Shown in pieces: positions 44,597-53,911 of a stretch of DNA of 64,000 bases. The first letter of the stretch is position 1; each line of letters begins with the position of its first letter. Source of the stretch: an uncultured Methanomassiliicoccus sp. (GTDB lineage Archaea > Thermoplasmatota > Thermoplasmata > Methanomassiliicoccales > Methanomassiliicoccaceae). The notes beneath the pieces were generated by a model that searched no databases, was not told the origin of the DNA, and saw nothing but the letters and a program-made list of their open reading frames with translations. The translations under genes and the position numbers were made by a program. Location: contig CALUEU010000003.1 of NCBI GenBank assembly GCA_944319735.1, positions 186,001 to 250,000 of the forward strand, read 5' to 3'.

Positions 44597-45829
44597 ATGA
44601 GCAGTCAGAATATAGAAGAAATGTTATCAAAACATCCCTGCTACAATGAAGAAGCACATAGAAAGTTTGCTCGTATGCACCTGCCGGTGGCTCCAAAGTG
44701 CAACATTCAATGCAACTTCTGCAACAGGAAATATGACTGCACCAATGAAAGCAGGCCGGGAGTAACCTCAGAAGTATTGTCGCCAGAAGATGCAACGACC
44801 AAAGTCTCTTATGTTCGTGATAAAGTACCTAACCTGTCTGTTTTAGGCATAGCCGGACCGGGAGATCCTCTGGCCAATGAAGAGACATTTAAAACTTTAG
44901 AACTAATCAATAAAGATCATCCCGATCTTACATTCTGCCTCAGTACCAATGGGCTCAATCTTCCTGAAAATGTAGATAGGCTGAAAAAGCTCAACGTTAA
45001 TTTTATCACAGTAACTCTGAATGCTGTGGATCCTGAAATAGGTTCTAAGATCTATGATTTTGCAACAAAAGATGGTAAGCAGTACAGGGGCATAGATGCA
45101 GCAAAAATCCTCTTGAAAAATCAGCTTGAGGGAATTCAGAAAGCTGTAGAAGCAGGAATGACTGTCAAACTGAACGTAGTCCTCATTCCTACGATAAATG
45201 ATAAGCACATTCCAGAAATTGCTAAAAAAGCAAAGGAAATGGGAGTGTACATCGTAAACGTTCTTCCTTTGATTCCCGTGCCGGGAACTAAGTTTGAGAA
45301 TCTGAGGGCTCCTACACCGAGCGAGAGAAAGGCCATTCAGGATCAGTGCGGGGAAGATATCCGCATGATGAGGCACTGCAAACAGTGCAGGGCGGATGCA
45401 ATAGGCCTGCTGGGAGAAGACAGATCTCAGGAATTTGCATGCCTTTCAAAGAGCTGTATGAAGAAAGAGAGCTCCAAGGAATGGTACAATGTGGCCGTAG
45501 CAACATCTGATGGAGAAAATGTTGATCTGCATTTCGGTCAGGCTGCAGCATTCCACACATACAAAATAGGAAGCGGTAAAGTTGTAGAATGTGCTACAAT
45601 AGACGTAGAGTCCCCTAGCGATATTCCTGTTTACGGCAAGGAACACTTCACCAAGCTGGAAAAGACTGTAGGGCTGTTAGTTGGAATGGATGCAGTAATT
45701 GCAGAGAAGTTTGGAGAGCCCGTGCTTGAACTGCTGAGGAAGTATGGAATAGCCCACTTGGAAAGCAAGGACGGCATACAGTCAGCGTTAGCAAAGATGG
45801 AAAAGGTTCTGAGGAACGAAGACTCATAA
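44597..45829 (+). CDS. nifB: NifB radical SAM FeMo-cofactor biosynthesis protein with NifX-like C-terminus
   Basis: In this 410-residue protein the radical-SAM cluster cysteines are C35, C39 and C42 (CNIQCNFC), with the NifB-specific NRKYDC just after. Two further Cys motifs lie near residues 255-290 (HCKQCRADAIG, CLSKSC). The last ~110 residues (YNVAVATSDGENVDLHFGQA) form a NifX/NafY-like domain. NifB inserts carbide to form the 8Fe-9S-C core of nitrogenase cofactor. No nifHDKEN genes are in the window, so whether the cell fixes nitrogen is unknown; NifB is widespread in methanogens. It ends next to the convergent rad50 gene. Confidence 0.93.
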   Translation: MSSQNIEEMLSKHPCYNEEAHRKFARMHLPVAPKCNIQCNFCNRKYDCTNESRPGVTSEVLSPEDATTKVSYVRDKVPNLSVLGIAGPGDPLANEETFKTLELINKDHPDLTFCLSTNGLNLPENVDRLKKLNVNFITVTLNAVDPEIGSKIYDFATKDGKQYRGIDAAKILLKNQLEGIQKAVEAGMTVKLNVVLIPTINDKHIPEIAKKAKEMGVYIVNVLPLIPVPGTKFENLRAPTPSERKAIQDQCGEDIRMMRHCKQCRADAIGLLGEDRSQEFACLSKSCMKKESSKEWYNVAVATSDGENVDLHFGQAAAFHTYKIGSGKVVECATIDVESPSDIPVYGKEHFTKLEKTVGLLVGMDAVIAEKFGEPVLELLRKYGIAHLESKDGIQSALAKMEKVLRNEDS

Positions 45830-48235
45830 GGACATGAGCTCCGCAACACTCTCCCCTTCATTGGAATCATGCACTGAAATCACATTCTGCATCAGATCTT
45901 TCACATCATCTATGTGAGTGATCAGCAGAATCTGGCCGAACTGATTTTCAAGCTTTGAAAGAGCGGCCATGATGTTGCGTTTCCTGCTTTGATCCTGAGA
46001 GCCGAAGATTTCGTCAAGCACAAGGAAATTAATATCCTTGCCTGACCTATCAGAAAGCAGTCTTGATATTGCCAGCCTCAGACATAGGTTTGCCAGATCC
46101 ATCTCTCCGCCGGAGAAGCGGCTTATCGGATACTTTGCATCTCCGTCGTAAATCGAGATGTTGTAATCGTCATCCAACTCCAATCCCAGATACCGCCCAT
46201 CAGTCATGTCTGAAAACATTGATGATGCAATGTCCGTAAGGGCGGGAATTATTCTTTCCATCAGATTATCTTTTAAATCTGAAAAAATATTCTTGAGTGT
46301 AGCAAGTTCTGAAATCTTCTTTAATGACTCTTTCTGCTTAAGTTCAGTCTCTTCAACTTCCTTAATCTCCCTGGCATTACCGTCAAGTCTCTCATCAATG
46401 ACGGCCGACTGTGTCTGTTTTTGATTGATTTCTTTTTGAATTGCAGAATAATCTTCCTCAGCAGATTTTACCATTGTCTTGGCACTCTGATATGCTTCTT
46501 CATCATATTCGATGTTCTGAAGATTATTTAGCAGCTTATCCAGCTCATCATTCTGACATCTGATTTTACTCTCATTTTCTTGCTTCTTTTGAATAAGATT
46601 CGGCAGATTTCTGCTCTCTCCTTTCAGTCCGTTATATTCATCAGATGATTTTTTTAGACTCTTTAGACTTTCAATCAGATTTTGATATTCTACTTCATTG
46701 AATTCTACAGACCTTATTGATAAAAGAGAGTTCTCTGCAGCTTTCTTTTCTTCCTCAAGATCTTTTATCTGGTTTCTCACAGATCTCAATGAAGCAGTAT
46801 GTTCAATGCCCTGCTGACGTTCTGCTTCAAGATGAGTTTTTCTCTTCTTCAAAGCTGCCAGATGGATCTTTTCTTCATTTTCAAAGTTCAGAAGAGAGGC
46901 TTTTTCTTCAGATGCAGTTTTGACAGCTTCCGATTTTTCCTGCAGTTCTGTCTGCAGCTTATTCATGAGAATGTTATGATGCTCTCCCAGAGTACGCTCA
47001 CATTCGGGACATACACTCTCAGGACCTCTTTCTTTCATTACTGTGATCTTTTCTTTGATTGATTTTTCAGCCTTTGCGTTCTCTTTCAGAGCAGCATCCA
47101 GCTCGGAAATGTTAATCCTGATTTCATTAATCTTCTCTTCAATCTCTGAAATCTGTTCAGCATTCTTATCAAGTTCAGATGAAACGCCGCTGTATTTTTC
47201 CAGTTCAGTAAGAATCTCTTTTTCTTTAGAGTGATATGATTTTATATTCTGGTCTAAATGGTTTAATTTCAAAATCATATCATTTCTTTTTCCAAAGATT
47301 ATCCTCTCTTCGTCAAGCGTCTCTTTTTTACGAAGCATTTCTTCATATGATTTATACTTCAATTCCAACTCAGGAAGCTTCTCTAATTTCTTGTTGAGAC
47401 TGGCTATTTCCATATCAAGGGACTGCAGATGATTGTTTTCAATCTCAATCTCTCTCTTCTTTGAGTCAGCAGCATTTTTAGCTTCGACATACTTCCTATA
47501 CACAACATCAAGTTTTTCCAGCTCTTCTAAAGCCTTATTCTTTTCACTCAGAAGCTCTGCTTCTTTATCTTTAAGAATTGAGAGCTCTTTATTAATTTCA
47601 TTTTTAGAAGTAATTAACAAGTTCTTATTTCTGATCAGGCAATCTTTTTTCAGCTCTCCATCTGAATTTTTCAGGCTTGATTCCAAAGTATCCTTTACGC
47701 GTTTCTCAATATTCAGATCGTTTCCGACACTCTTCACAACGTCATGCAATATATCTATATCCAGCAGTCTTACGATGTGCTCTTTTCTCTTAGTGGGATT
47801 CAGCTCTGAAAGTGCAGACAGATCCTTTTGGCGTGAAAATATTGAAATGAAGAACTCCTTGCTTCCCATGCCCAGCATCTTTTCGATTTTTTCAGTTACT
47901 GCCGAATCAGAATTTGCCATCTGCATTCCGTCTGCAATCAAATAAGCATTAGGAGTATTGCTCTTTCCTTTTAGAGACCTCACAAGTTCGTAATTTATTC
48001 CATTAAATTCAAATATTATTTTGACGGAGCATTCTTCCTTTGGAGATGCATTGTAATTCTTGATGCCTTCTTTTCCATCTCTGATGATATCGCTGTTTCT
48101 CCCTCCGCTTCCATACAATGCCCAGGCAATAGCTTCAATGAGAGTACTTTTGCCGGCACCGTTGGCTCCGAGGATTCCCACCACACCGTCTGGAATGTCT
48201 AAATGAACATCTCTGAAACGGCGGTAATTTGTCAA
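45824..48235 (-). CDS. rad50: DNA double-strand break repair ATPase Rad50
   Basis: This is an SMC-like ATPase of ~805 residues. Walker A GANGAGKST near residue 20, long antiparallel coiled coils, a central zinc hook CPEC (about 408-411), and C-terminal signature RFSGGEMDLANL with Walker B NFLVLDEIFGS. With Mre11 it tethers and processes DNA ends. The longest frame with a standard start begins at TTG 48235, but in-frame codons just upstream encode IRLTRIE, the expected first strand. Translation may thus begin at CTG 48250, which overlaps the mre11 stop, or ATC 48256, eight bases after GGAG. The gene is downstream of mre11 in the herA-mre11-rad50 operon. Confidence 0.93.
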   Translation of the reverse strand: MTNYRRFRDVHLDIPDGVVGILGANGAGKSTLIEAIAWALYGSGGRNSDIIRDGKEGIKNYNASPKEECSVKIIFEFNGINYELVRSLKGKSNTPNAYLIADGMQMANSDSAVTEKIEKMLGMGSKEFFISIFSRQKDLSALSELNPTKRKEHIVRLLDIDILHDVVKSVGNDLNIEKRVKDTLESSLKNSDGELKKDCLIRNKNLLITSKNEINKELSILKDKEAELLSEKNKALEELEKLDVVYRKYVEAKNAADSKKREIEIENNHLQSLDMEIASLNKKLEKLPELELKYKSYEEMLRKKETLDEERIIFGKRNDMILKLNHLDQNIKSYHSKEKEILTELEKYSGVSSELDKNAEQISEIEEKINEIRINISELDAALKENAKAEKSIKEKITVMKERGPESVCPECERTLGEHHNILMNKLQTELQEKSEAVKTASEEKASLLNFENEEKIHLAALKKRKTHLEAERQQGIEHTASLRSVRNQIKDLEEEKKAAENSLLSIRSVEFNEVEYQNLIESLKSLKKSSDEYNGLKGESRNLPNLIQKKQENESKIRCQNDELDKLLNNLQNIEYDEEAYQSAKTMVKSAEEDYSAIQKEINQKQTQSAVIDERLDGNAREIKEVEETELKQKESLKKISELATLKNIFSDLKDNLMERIIPALTDIASSMFSDMTDGRYLGLELDDDYNISIYDGDAKYPISRFSGGEMDLANLCLRLAISRLLSDRSGKDINFLVLDEIFGSQDQSRKRNIMAALSKLENQFGQILLITHIDDVKDLMQNVISVHDSNEGESVAELMSL

Positions 48236-48246
48236 TTCGATTCTGG

Positions 48247-49374
48247 TCAGTCTGATTGTCCCATCTCCTTTTTCAGATAATTCAGACCCAGTTCCTTGAT
48301 ATGCTGCTTATCGATATTCTCAATTGGTCTGGCATTCACGAATGATACAAACTCATCTTCGATATGGCCGAATACAGCTGAAGTTGACTGCACTGACATC
48401 TTGTCTGAAGAACTAATCATTCTCAGATCAAAGTGGGCTGCAGTAGAAAACTGCTCTTTGATCTTTTTAACATTTATCGAACTTCTGACCGAATTCAAAA
48501 CGCGGTTTATTGTCATTCTTACAATGGCACCGTCAACATCGTCAGGTATCAAATCTTCAATTTCTTTTGTAAGGCTTTCAACATCTAGATGCAAAGCGTC
48601 TATGTAAGGCAGATCAATCATCTTTCTTGCAGGCAGAGAAACAAATTCTTTTGTTCCTTTATCCAAATCAACTATTAAGTAACCTTTTTCCTGCCTCGCC
48701 TCGGAAAATGAAAATCTTTCTGTCGAACCTGAATAGTATGCATTGTCCAGAATCTTCTGGTACCCGTGGTAATGTCCCAGCGCCACGTAATCCATGTTTT
48801 TCTGCAGATGTGAATCCTCTATCACCTGCTCGTTTGTGTTGGGATTTTGGAATGCTTTCAAGCTAGAAACTCCGGCGTGCAGCATCATCACGTTGTATCT
48901 GCTGTCAGTAGAAGCAATGGAATCCAGCTGGGAAAGATATCCGTCTCCCTCACCATAAGGTAAACCATGAACAGTCATATCGCCGATTCTGATCTTCTCA
49001 TATCCTCCGCGGTAGATGCAGTGCACTCCTTCTATGTGGTCAAACAGCCTGAACACGCTGCCGGTCTCGCGGATTCTCGGCATAGAGTGATTTCCGGCAA
49101 TGATGACGATCGGAATGCCTTCTCTGGAAAGGCGTAAAAACTGTTCCATGGCAAACCCGAGAGTCCTGTTTGACGGTCTGATCGAATCAAACAAATCACC
49201 GCTGTGCAGAATCGCATCAGGTCTGAGTTCTATCGCATCATCTACAAATTTCTCAAATGATCTGTAAGTATCGACTTCTCTCTGGTTAAGCCCTTTGTGA
49301 GGTCCTGGATCTGTGCAGAGTGTACGGTATGCATTGAATCCCAAGTGAGTATCTGAAACATGTATGAATTTCAT
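48247..49374 (-). CDS. mre11: DNA double-strand break repair nuclease Mre11
   Basis: This 375-residue calcineurin-like phosphoesterase shows VSDTHLG (Asp8, His10), LHSGDLFD near 57, IAGNHSMPR near 95, MLHAGVS near 165 and the double-His GHYHG near 200, all metal-binding motifs in order. The C-terminal capping domain is more diverged. It starts 9 bp after the herA stop and ends at the rad50 start, so end resection genes are coupled. A NurA nuclease gene, the usual fourth member, is not present here. Confidence 0.95.
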   Translation of the reverse strand: MKFIHVSDTHLGFNAYRTLCTDPGPHKGLNQREVDTYRSFEKFVDDAIELRPDAILHSGDLFDSIRPSNRTLGFAMEQFLRLSREGIPIVIIAGNHSMPRIRETGSVFRLFDHIEGVHCIYRGGYEKIRIGDMTVHGLPYGEGDGYLSQLDSIASTDSRYNVMMLHAGVSSLKAFQNPNTNEQVIEDSHLQKNMDYVALGHYHGYQKILDNAYYSGSTERFSFSEARQEKGYLIVDLDKGTKEFVSLPARKMIDLPYIDALHLDVESLTKEIEDLIPDDVDGAIVRMTINRVLNSVRSSINVKKIKEQFSTAAHFDLRMISSSDKMSVQSTSAVFGHIEDEFVSFVNARPIENIDKQHIKELGLNYLKKEMGQSD

Positions 49375-49383
49375 CAGACCGCC

Positions 49384-50907
49384 TCAGAAAAATCCTTCAT
49401 CTGCAGCTTTTGGTTTGTTTTTTTCTGGAACTTTGATGTTCTTCAGCCTCTCCTCGTAAAGGTGGACTTTCACAGGCACTGCAAAAGGCGTGAAGGGAGA
49501 AGCTACGATCGCTTCACCAGGCATCAGCATCTGGATTTCATTGTCTACCTGAGATATGTCCTGCTTGGCAGAGTTTTTCAGAATCTCCCTGTCTTTTTTA
49601 TCAGACAATCCTAAAATGAACAGTGTATTGAATTGAGAAATGACTTCATTCGCAATCAGCTTAGGCTGCTGTGATACTGCGCAGAGACCGGTTTTGAACT
49701 TACGGCCTTCTCTGGCGATCTGCGCAAAGACGCTGTCTTCTGCTTCTTTCAAGACCCTCTGCGCTTCTTCAATTGCAATCAGGACATTCGGCAGTTTGCT
49801 GAACTCTTTACCATCTGAATACAGCAGCTTGTTCTTTTCAAACACTGCTCTTGAAATGACGGTAGAAATCAGAAGCTCTTCCGTCTCATGTGCATTGGAA
49901 GTATCAACAAGGATGGTTTTTCCCTCATGCAGCTGGTTTATGATCCTGGCTGTAACACTGTAATTCTTATCTTTGGAAACAAGATTCAACCTGAAGAGAT
50001 TGCTTAATCTTCGTTTAATGACACTGATGGTACCGCTCTGATAGCCGGGAAGGTTAGCAACGATCTCGTCGACCTCCAGCTCATCCAGCTTGTTCAGCCA
50101 GTCATTTTTGTATTTATACTGTGCCGTCTGCAAACATTCTTTTTGAGCCTCGGTGAACTCATAGATTGCTTCCAGATCAGAGATCTCGATTTCAGCCGAA
50201 GAGATGATAAGTTTGCTGTATTCTCCTCCGTTGCTAGGCAAATCTCTTGATGAGTATACGGCAAACGACTCTTTGTAGGGAGCATCCTTCAGACCTTTTT
50301 TGCTTAATTCACCGCCGTTAAAATATTCTCCATGAGGATCAAAAATCAGGAAACCGCAGTTTCCTTTACTCATGCATGAAAGTGCTAAATTCTTCATCAG
50401 ATTGCTTTTTCCCATTCCTGTCGTGGCAAAAATCCCTATGTGGTATGGTATGGCCTTTTCAGAAATTCCAACAGGGAAATCAAGAACCTTATCTCCAGAT
50501 CTTAAGTTTCCAATCTCTATCTCTCCCAGATAAGACTTTAAAAATTCATAATCGTCTGCCTGAGTGTATCTGACTTCAGAAAAATGGGTGGGAAGGGTCT
50601 TCGTTTTCTTGAAACTCGCTTCATCAATGTAACCAAGGGGAGAGGAAACTCCAATGCAGAACAGATACTGCTCATATGGAGACATGTCAGAATCATCTTT
50701 CTTCATGATCATGCCTGCAGTCCTGCTCATCCAGCCGCTGTCTTCCTTATCAGCTGCGTGTTCAATGTCCATGACCCTGACCAGGTATTTTCCTTCCTTG
50801 TTTTGAGATTCTACAACAAGCAGCTCTCCAACCTGCAGATTCTCCTCAAAATCAATTCTGAAACGGGTTTCCATCACGTTGGTTCCGATTACTCTTCCAA
50901 TCCCCAT
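49384..50907 (-). CDS. herA: DNA repair helicase HerA
   Basis: This is a 507-residue hexameric DNA translocase. The N-terminal HAS-barrel (residues ~1-110) precedes the FtsK-like ATPase: Walker A ATTGMGKSN (161-169), Walker B FLIFDPHGEY near 190, and the C-terminal sensor region QFNTLFILGLSDKKDREIL. HerA works with NurA and Mre11-Rad50 in resection of broken DNA. It is the first gene of the operon, and a CACGC-TAT-GCGTG inverted repeat sits just before the ATG. Confidence 0.94.
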   Translation of the reverse strand: MGIGRVIGTNVMETRFRIDFEENLQVGELLVVESQNKEGKYLVRVMDIEHAADKEDSGWMSRTAGMIMKKDDSDMSPYEQYLFCIGVSSPLGYIDEASFKKTKTLPTHFSEVRYTQADDYEFLKSYLGEIEIGNLRSGDKVLDFPVGISEKAIPYHIGIFATTGMGKSNLMKNLALSCMSKGNCGFLIFDPHGEYFNGGELSKKGLKDAPYKESFAVYSSRDLPSNGGEYSKLIISSAEIEISDLEAIYEFTEAQKECLQTAQYKYKNDWLNKLDELEVDEIVANLPGYQSGTISVIKRRLSNLFRLNLVSKDKNYSVTARIINQLHEGKTILVDTSNAHETEELLISTVISRAVFEKNKLLYSDGKEFSKLPNVLIAIEEAQRVLKEAEDSVFAQIAREGRKFKTGLCAVSQQPKLIANEVISQFNTLFILGLSDKKDREILKNSAKQDISQVDNEIQMLMPGEAIVASPFTPFAVPVKVHLYEERLKNIKVPEKNKPKAADEGFF

Positions 50908-50912
50908 GTTTC

Positions 50913-50925
50913 CACGCTATGCGTG
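50913..50925. promoter_or_regulatory. Inverted repeat at the herA operon start
   Basis: CACGC-TAT-GCGTG, within TTTCCACGCTATGCGTGAAA, lies five bases before the herA start codon on its 5' side. It could be an operator or a hairpin affecting translation of the repair operon. Confidence 0.4.
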
Positions 50926-50995
50926 AAATTTTATTTGAACTATTTTAATCTCGCATGAAGATCTGATAATATGAAAAATATGGATTGAGAAAGTC

Positions 50996-51325
50996 TCAAT
51001 CCTCGAATTTTATTTCTGATGCTCTCTTCAGCCCCATTCCGGTAGCTACTTCAGCGGCCTTCATCAGTGCGCAGGGAACTATGCAGGCGGAGTGTCCCAG
51101 CACTTTGCCGCATGCCATATAAATCGGATTCTCACCGAAAGGCATCTTCATGACACCCATCATATCTATCTCCTCATCACTGAGTACATCGGCGATCTTG
51201 GATACGTGCGGACATTCGCTTTCTATTTCAAATCTGACTAATCCGTCATCACCGTAAACTGCCTGAATCTTAGTGCTCAATCTGCATACGCCGGGATTAA
51301 CCTCTACGCATGTTTTGTCTGACAT
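50996..51325 (-). CDS. Small cysteine-containing conserved protein (DUF6951-like), paralogue of the 53912 gene
   Basis: This 109-residue protein has no firm functional name; I believe it belongs to a family annotated DUF6951 in methanogens. It has five cysteines, including VCRLSTKIQA, ESECPHVSKIADVL and SACIVPCALMKAAEVA. The gene at 53912-54235 shares the pattern (VCDKTHIITA, ETDCPKVAAYGE, CISPTAVFNAAWLE) and the length. The strand-strand-helix pattern with ExxCP suggests a small redox, metal or persulfide protein, but this is speculation. It sits between the herA operon and the DUF2111 gene, in the same direction as both. Confidence 0.65.
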   Translation of the reverse strand: MSDKTCVEVNPGVCRLSTKIQAVYGDDGLVRFEIESECPHVSKIADVLSDEEIDMMGVMKMPFGENPIYMACGKVLGHSACIVPCALMKAAEVATGMGLKRASEIKFED

Positions 51326-51373
51326 AATTTCATCATTACATTAGGATGCTTTATTACTTCTTCCTGAATTTTT

Positions 51374-52396
51374 CTACCGCCTGCCCTTGTGGGTTTTAGA
51401 CACCAGTTCAAACATTCCGCCTTTGGTGATATCTACGATTCCGAATACGGCCACAGCTTTGTTTTTCTTCATAACCGGTACAGCGACAACTGGAACACCC
51501 ATGTACGGCCCGGAAGGAGAGACCTTGTGTGTTATTTTGGCAGTTTCCAAAACTTCTTCCAATACAGGGCCGGTGTAATTATTGTCGATTACCAAACCGT
51601 CTTCACATCTGACACCGTTGCAGTTCTTGCTTCTCATAGCTATGGGAAGTCTGCCAGTCAGCTCATGAACTGCCAAGGCAATTGATTGCAGGGCCTCAGC
51701 CTCAGTGTCTGGACCGAATGATTCCCAGACATTCTTCTCAACCCATGAAAGATTTACCTGATTCTCGAGTGCCAACGCAGCAGTCACAGCTCCCTGCTCT
51801 GCCAGACGGTACTTTCTTGCAGTGCCGATGATGATTACATCTCCGTCACGGATATTGAATGCAGTCATCAGGCAGGCAGTTGTTTCTTCATCTGGGCATA
51901 TATTACTGCACGGGTAGTACAATTTACCATTTTTAGCTACAAAAGAAGTGGCTCCTTCTGCACCAGAATATACCGCTTCGTCACGCTGATCATTGCCGTT
52001 GCCCATGTGCGCTGCCATTCCTTTGACAAGAACAGCGCAGTCCTGGCTGGAAATGGTAACTCCGTTCAAATCTACCTGGGCAACGCTCATTCCGCAGTCG
52101 AGGTATTCTCGGATACCTCGGTCAGTAAGGCTTACACCATTTTTTCCTACAGTTACAAAGCCTTCTCCAATCATTTTATTGAGGATGGTCCTGATACTTC
52201 CTTCTCCAATTCCAACAATTTGAGAGAGAGCTTTTCTTCCGACAGGACCCTCTTTGAAGATTGTATCATATGTTTTCCATACGTGATATAATGAATACTT
52301 GGGGGTAGGACCTGCTCCCGTGTAAAGCTTATAATTAAGTCCCATTAATCGATGGATAGTAGGACCACCGAATAAAGTTTTTGGATGAAAAATCAT
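51374..52396 (-). CDS. Methanogen regulator-like protein: HTH (DUF4443-like) plus DUF2111
   Basis: In this ~340-residue protein, residues ~30-100 form a winged-helix-like domain (PKYSLYHVWKTYDTIF, GRKALSQIVGIGEGSIRTIL). The C-terminal ~130 residues match DUF2111, a domain confined to methanogens (HELTGRLPIAMRSKNCNGVR, DNNYTGPVLEEVL, SPSGPYMGVPVVAVPV). The middle has a CSNICPDEETTACL cysteine cluster. A DNA-binding sensor is likely; the ligand is unknown. Start ATG 52396 is chosen over TTG 52417; it lies inside a perfect inverted repeat. This is one of two genes in the window ending in TAG. Confidence 0.75.
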   Translation of the reverse strand: MIFHPKTLFGGPTIHRLMGLNYKLYTGAGPTPKYSLYHVWKTYDTIFKEGPVGRKALSQIVGIGEGSIRTILNKMIGEGFVTVGKNGVSLTDRGIREYLDCGMSVAQVDLNGVTISSQDCAVLVKGMAAHMGNGNDQRDEAVYSGAEGATSFVAKNGKLYYPCSNICPDEETTACLMTAFNIRDGDVIIIGTARKYRLAEQGAVTAALALENQVNLSWVEKNVWESFGPDTEAEALQSIALAVHELTGRLPIAMRSKNCNGVRCEDGLVIDNNYTGPVLEEVLETAKITHKVSPSGPYMGVPVVAVPVMKKNKAVAVFGIVDITKGGMFELVSKTHKGRR

Positions 52397-52400
52397 CCAA
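52381..52400. promoter_or_regulatory. Inverted repeat across the start of the DUF2111 regulator gene
   Basis: TTGGATG-AAAAAT-CATCCAA is a perfect seven-pair inverted repeat covering the start codon (CAT at 52394-52396 on the plus strand). It may be an autoregulatory operator for the HTH protein or an RNA hairpin hiding the start. Confidence 0.5.
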
Positions 52401-52885
52401 CTTCTGAAAATTAACAAGTTTGTTCATAATATTGCGTTTAGCAGTTATATTTGTACAGATTTTTTTTGTTATTTATCCACTGCAATTCATATCTTTTTCA
52501 ATAATGTCTTTCTAATAATCTAGACTTCATAGATACAACAATCATCGTTTCCTGCTCTTTCTCTTATCGTCAAGATCTCCCATACCTCTGTATAACTATC
52601 AATATCTTCCAGTTTTTTGGAAAACTCTTGAATGAATTCTGCCAACACATTCATTCTTTTATTACTAATATGATTATTTTGTTTACAATCTGCTCAGCAT
52701 TTAGGATTTTCTCCATTTGAGACGACATTTTCACTGATTACCAGCTATGGAATAATGATCAAACTGCATGATGCTATTATTTCAGATCAATTATGTGCTT
52801 TACCTAATGACATATGTCTGGTTGATTGATGACCCCTCAGTATTCTCAACCAAAGCCTTGCATATTGGATTAATATTATTATCAT
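52401..52885. other. AT-rich intergenic region without recognisable content
   Basis: About 480 bp between the DUF2111 gene promoter and the 3' end of the permease gene. No frame longer than a few tens of codons, no tRNA fold, no strong inverted repeat seen. Confidence 0.5.
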
Positions 52886-53896
52886 TTACATTATGAAATT
52901 AAATAGGTATCCAATGACAATCACTCCTGCAATGACAAACAGTATGAATGCTGCGAATAGCCTTTTCTTCAATACTGTTTTCAATAGAACCAGGGAAGGT
53001 ATTGACATTACTGTTACAGACATCATAAATGAGATTATGGTGCCTACTTCAACTCCTTTGCTGAGGAGGGCTTCAGCAATAGGTATTGTTCCAAATATGT
53101 CGGCATAGATTGGTATGCCTATGAGGGTTGCAATAATTACTGAGAAAGGATTCTCATCCCCCAATATTGTCTGAATGATGTCGGTAGGTATCCAATTGTG
53201 GATTAAAGCTCCTATGAATACTCCGATTAATATATATGGAAATACTTTTTTTAATGTTGTTTTAACCTGATCTTTTGCATACATCATTCTTTCTTTATTG
53301 CTTAATTTGTAACTTTTTAGACAGCCGCATCTGCATCCTTTAGATTTTTCATAATCAGGAAGTGCAAATTCTTCAATCTGATCATTGCCATAATTTTTTT
53401 CTAATATGTATCCGCCAATTACAGCCATCACTATTCCGACTATGACATATAGAACAGCAATTTCAATTCCAAATATGCTGGTAAGGATCACCAAGGCTCC
53501 AAGATCAACCAGCGGTGATGATATCAAAAATGAAAGAGTGACTCCCAACGGAAGCCCTGCTTTAGTGAATCCAATGAAAATCGGGATGGATGAGCAGCTG
53601 CAGAACGGGGTAACAGTCCCCAGCAGTGCCCCGACGACTTTAGCTTTCAGCCCGCCCATTTTGCCCAATATGGCTTTGGTGCGTTCGGGTGGAAAATATG
53701 ACTGTATGTATGAGATGATGAAAATTAGGATTACAAGTAAAATTATAATTTTTATAGTATCATATATAAAAAATTGCAGGCTGCCTCCCATTTGAGTTGA
53801 AACATCAATGCCAAAATATGTCAGGATGGTTGCAACAAGCTCATTTATCCATTGCATCCCAAGTACCTGGTCTTGAATAAAATCCCAAATGGACAT
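52886..53896 (-). CDS. ArsP/DUF318-family permease
   Basis: This 336-residue membrane protein has about eight to nine hydrophobic spans. The motif TPFCSCSSIPIFIGF (Cys99 and Cys101) and the second-half PIYADIFGTIPIAEALL are the conserved pair of the ArsP/DUF318 permease family. A cytoplasmic loop carries a second cysteine cluster, KGCRCGCLKS, near 187-195. Relatives export trivalent organoarsenicals; others have unknown substrates. The small Cys protein lies 15 bp upstream, and a divergent ArsR repressor controls the promoter region, which supports a metalloid or soft-metal substrate. Confidence 0.85.
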   Translation of the reverse strand: MSIWDFIQDQVLGMQWINELVATILTYFGIDVSTQMGGSLQFFIYDTIKIIILLVILIFIISYIQSYFPPERTKAILGKMGGLKAKVVGALLGTVTPFCSCSSIPIFIGFTKAGLPLGVTLSFLISSPLVDLGALVILTSIFGIEIAVLYVIVGIVMAVIGGYILEKNYGNDQIEEFALPDYEKSKGCRCGCLKSYKLSNKERMMYAKDQVKTTLKKVFPYILIGVFIGALIHNWIPTDIIQTILGDENPFSVIIATLIGIPIYADIFGTIPIAEALLSKGVEVGTIISFMMSVTVMSIPSLVLLKTVLKKRLFAAFILFVIAGVIVIGYLFNFIM

Positions 53897-53911
53897 AAGT
53901 CAACCAGCCAA

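Noticed and set aside
44597-45829. nifB as evidence of a nitrogen-fixation cluster
   Set aside because: No nifH, nifD, nifK, nifE or nifN in the window; NifB alone is widespread in methanogens.
47433-47945. 170-codon plus-strand frame opposite rad50
   Set aside because: Ser/Phe-rich composition is the mirror of the Rad50 coiled coil; no ribosome site or homology.
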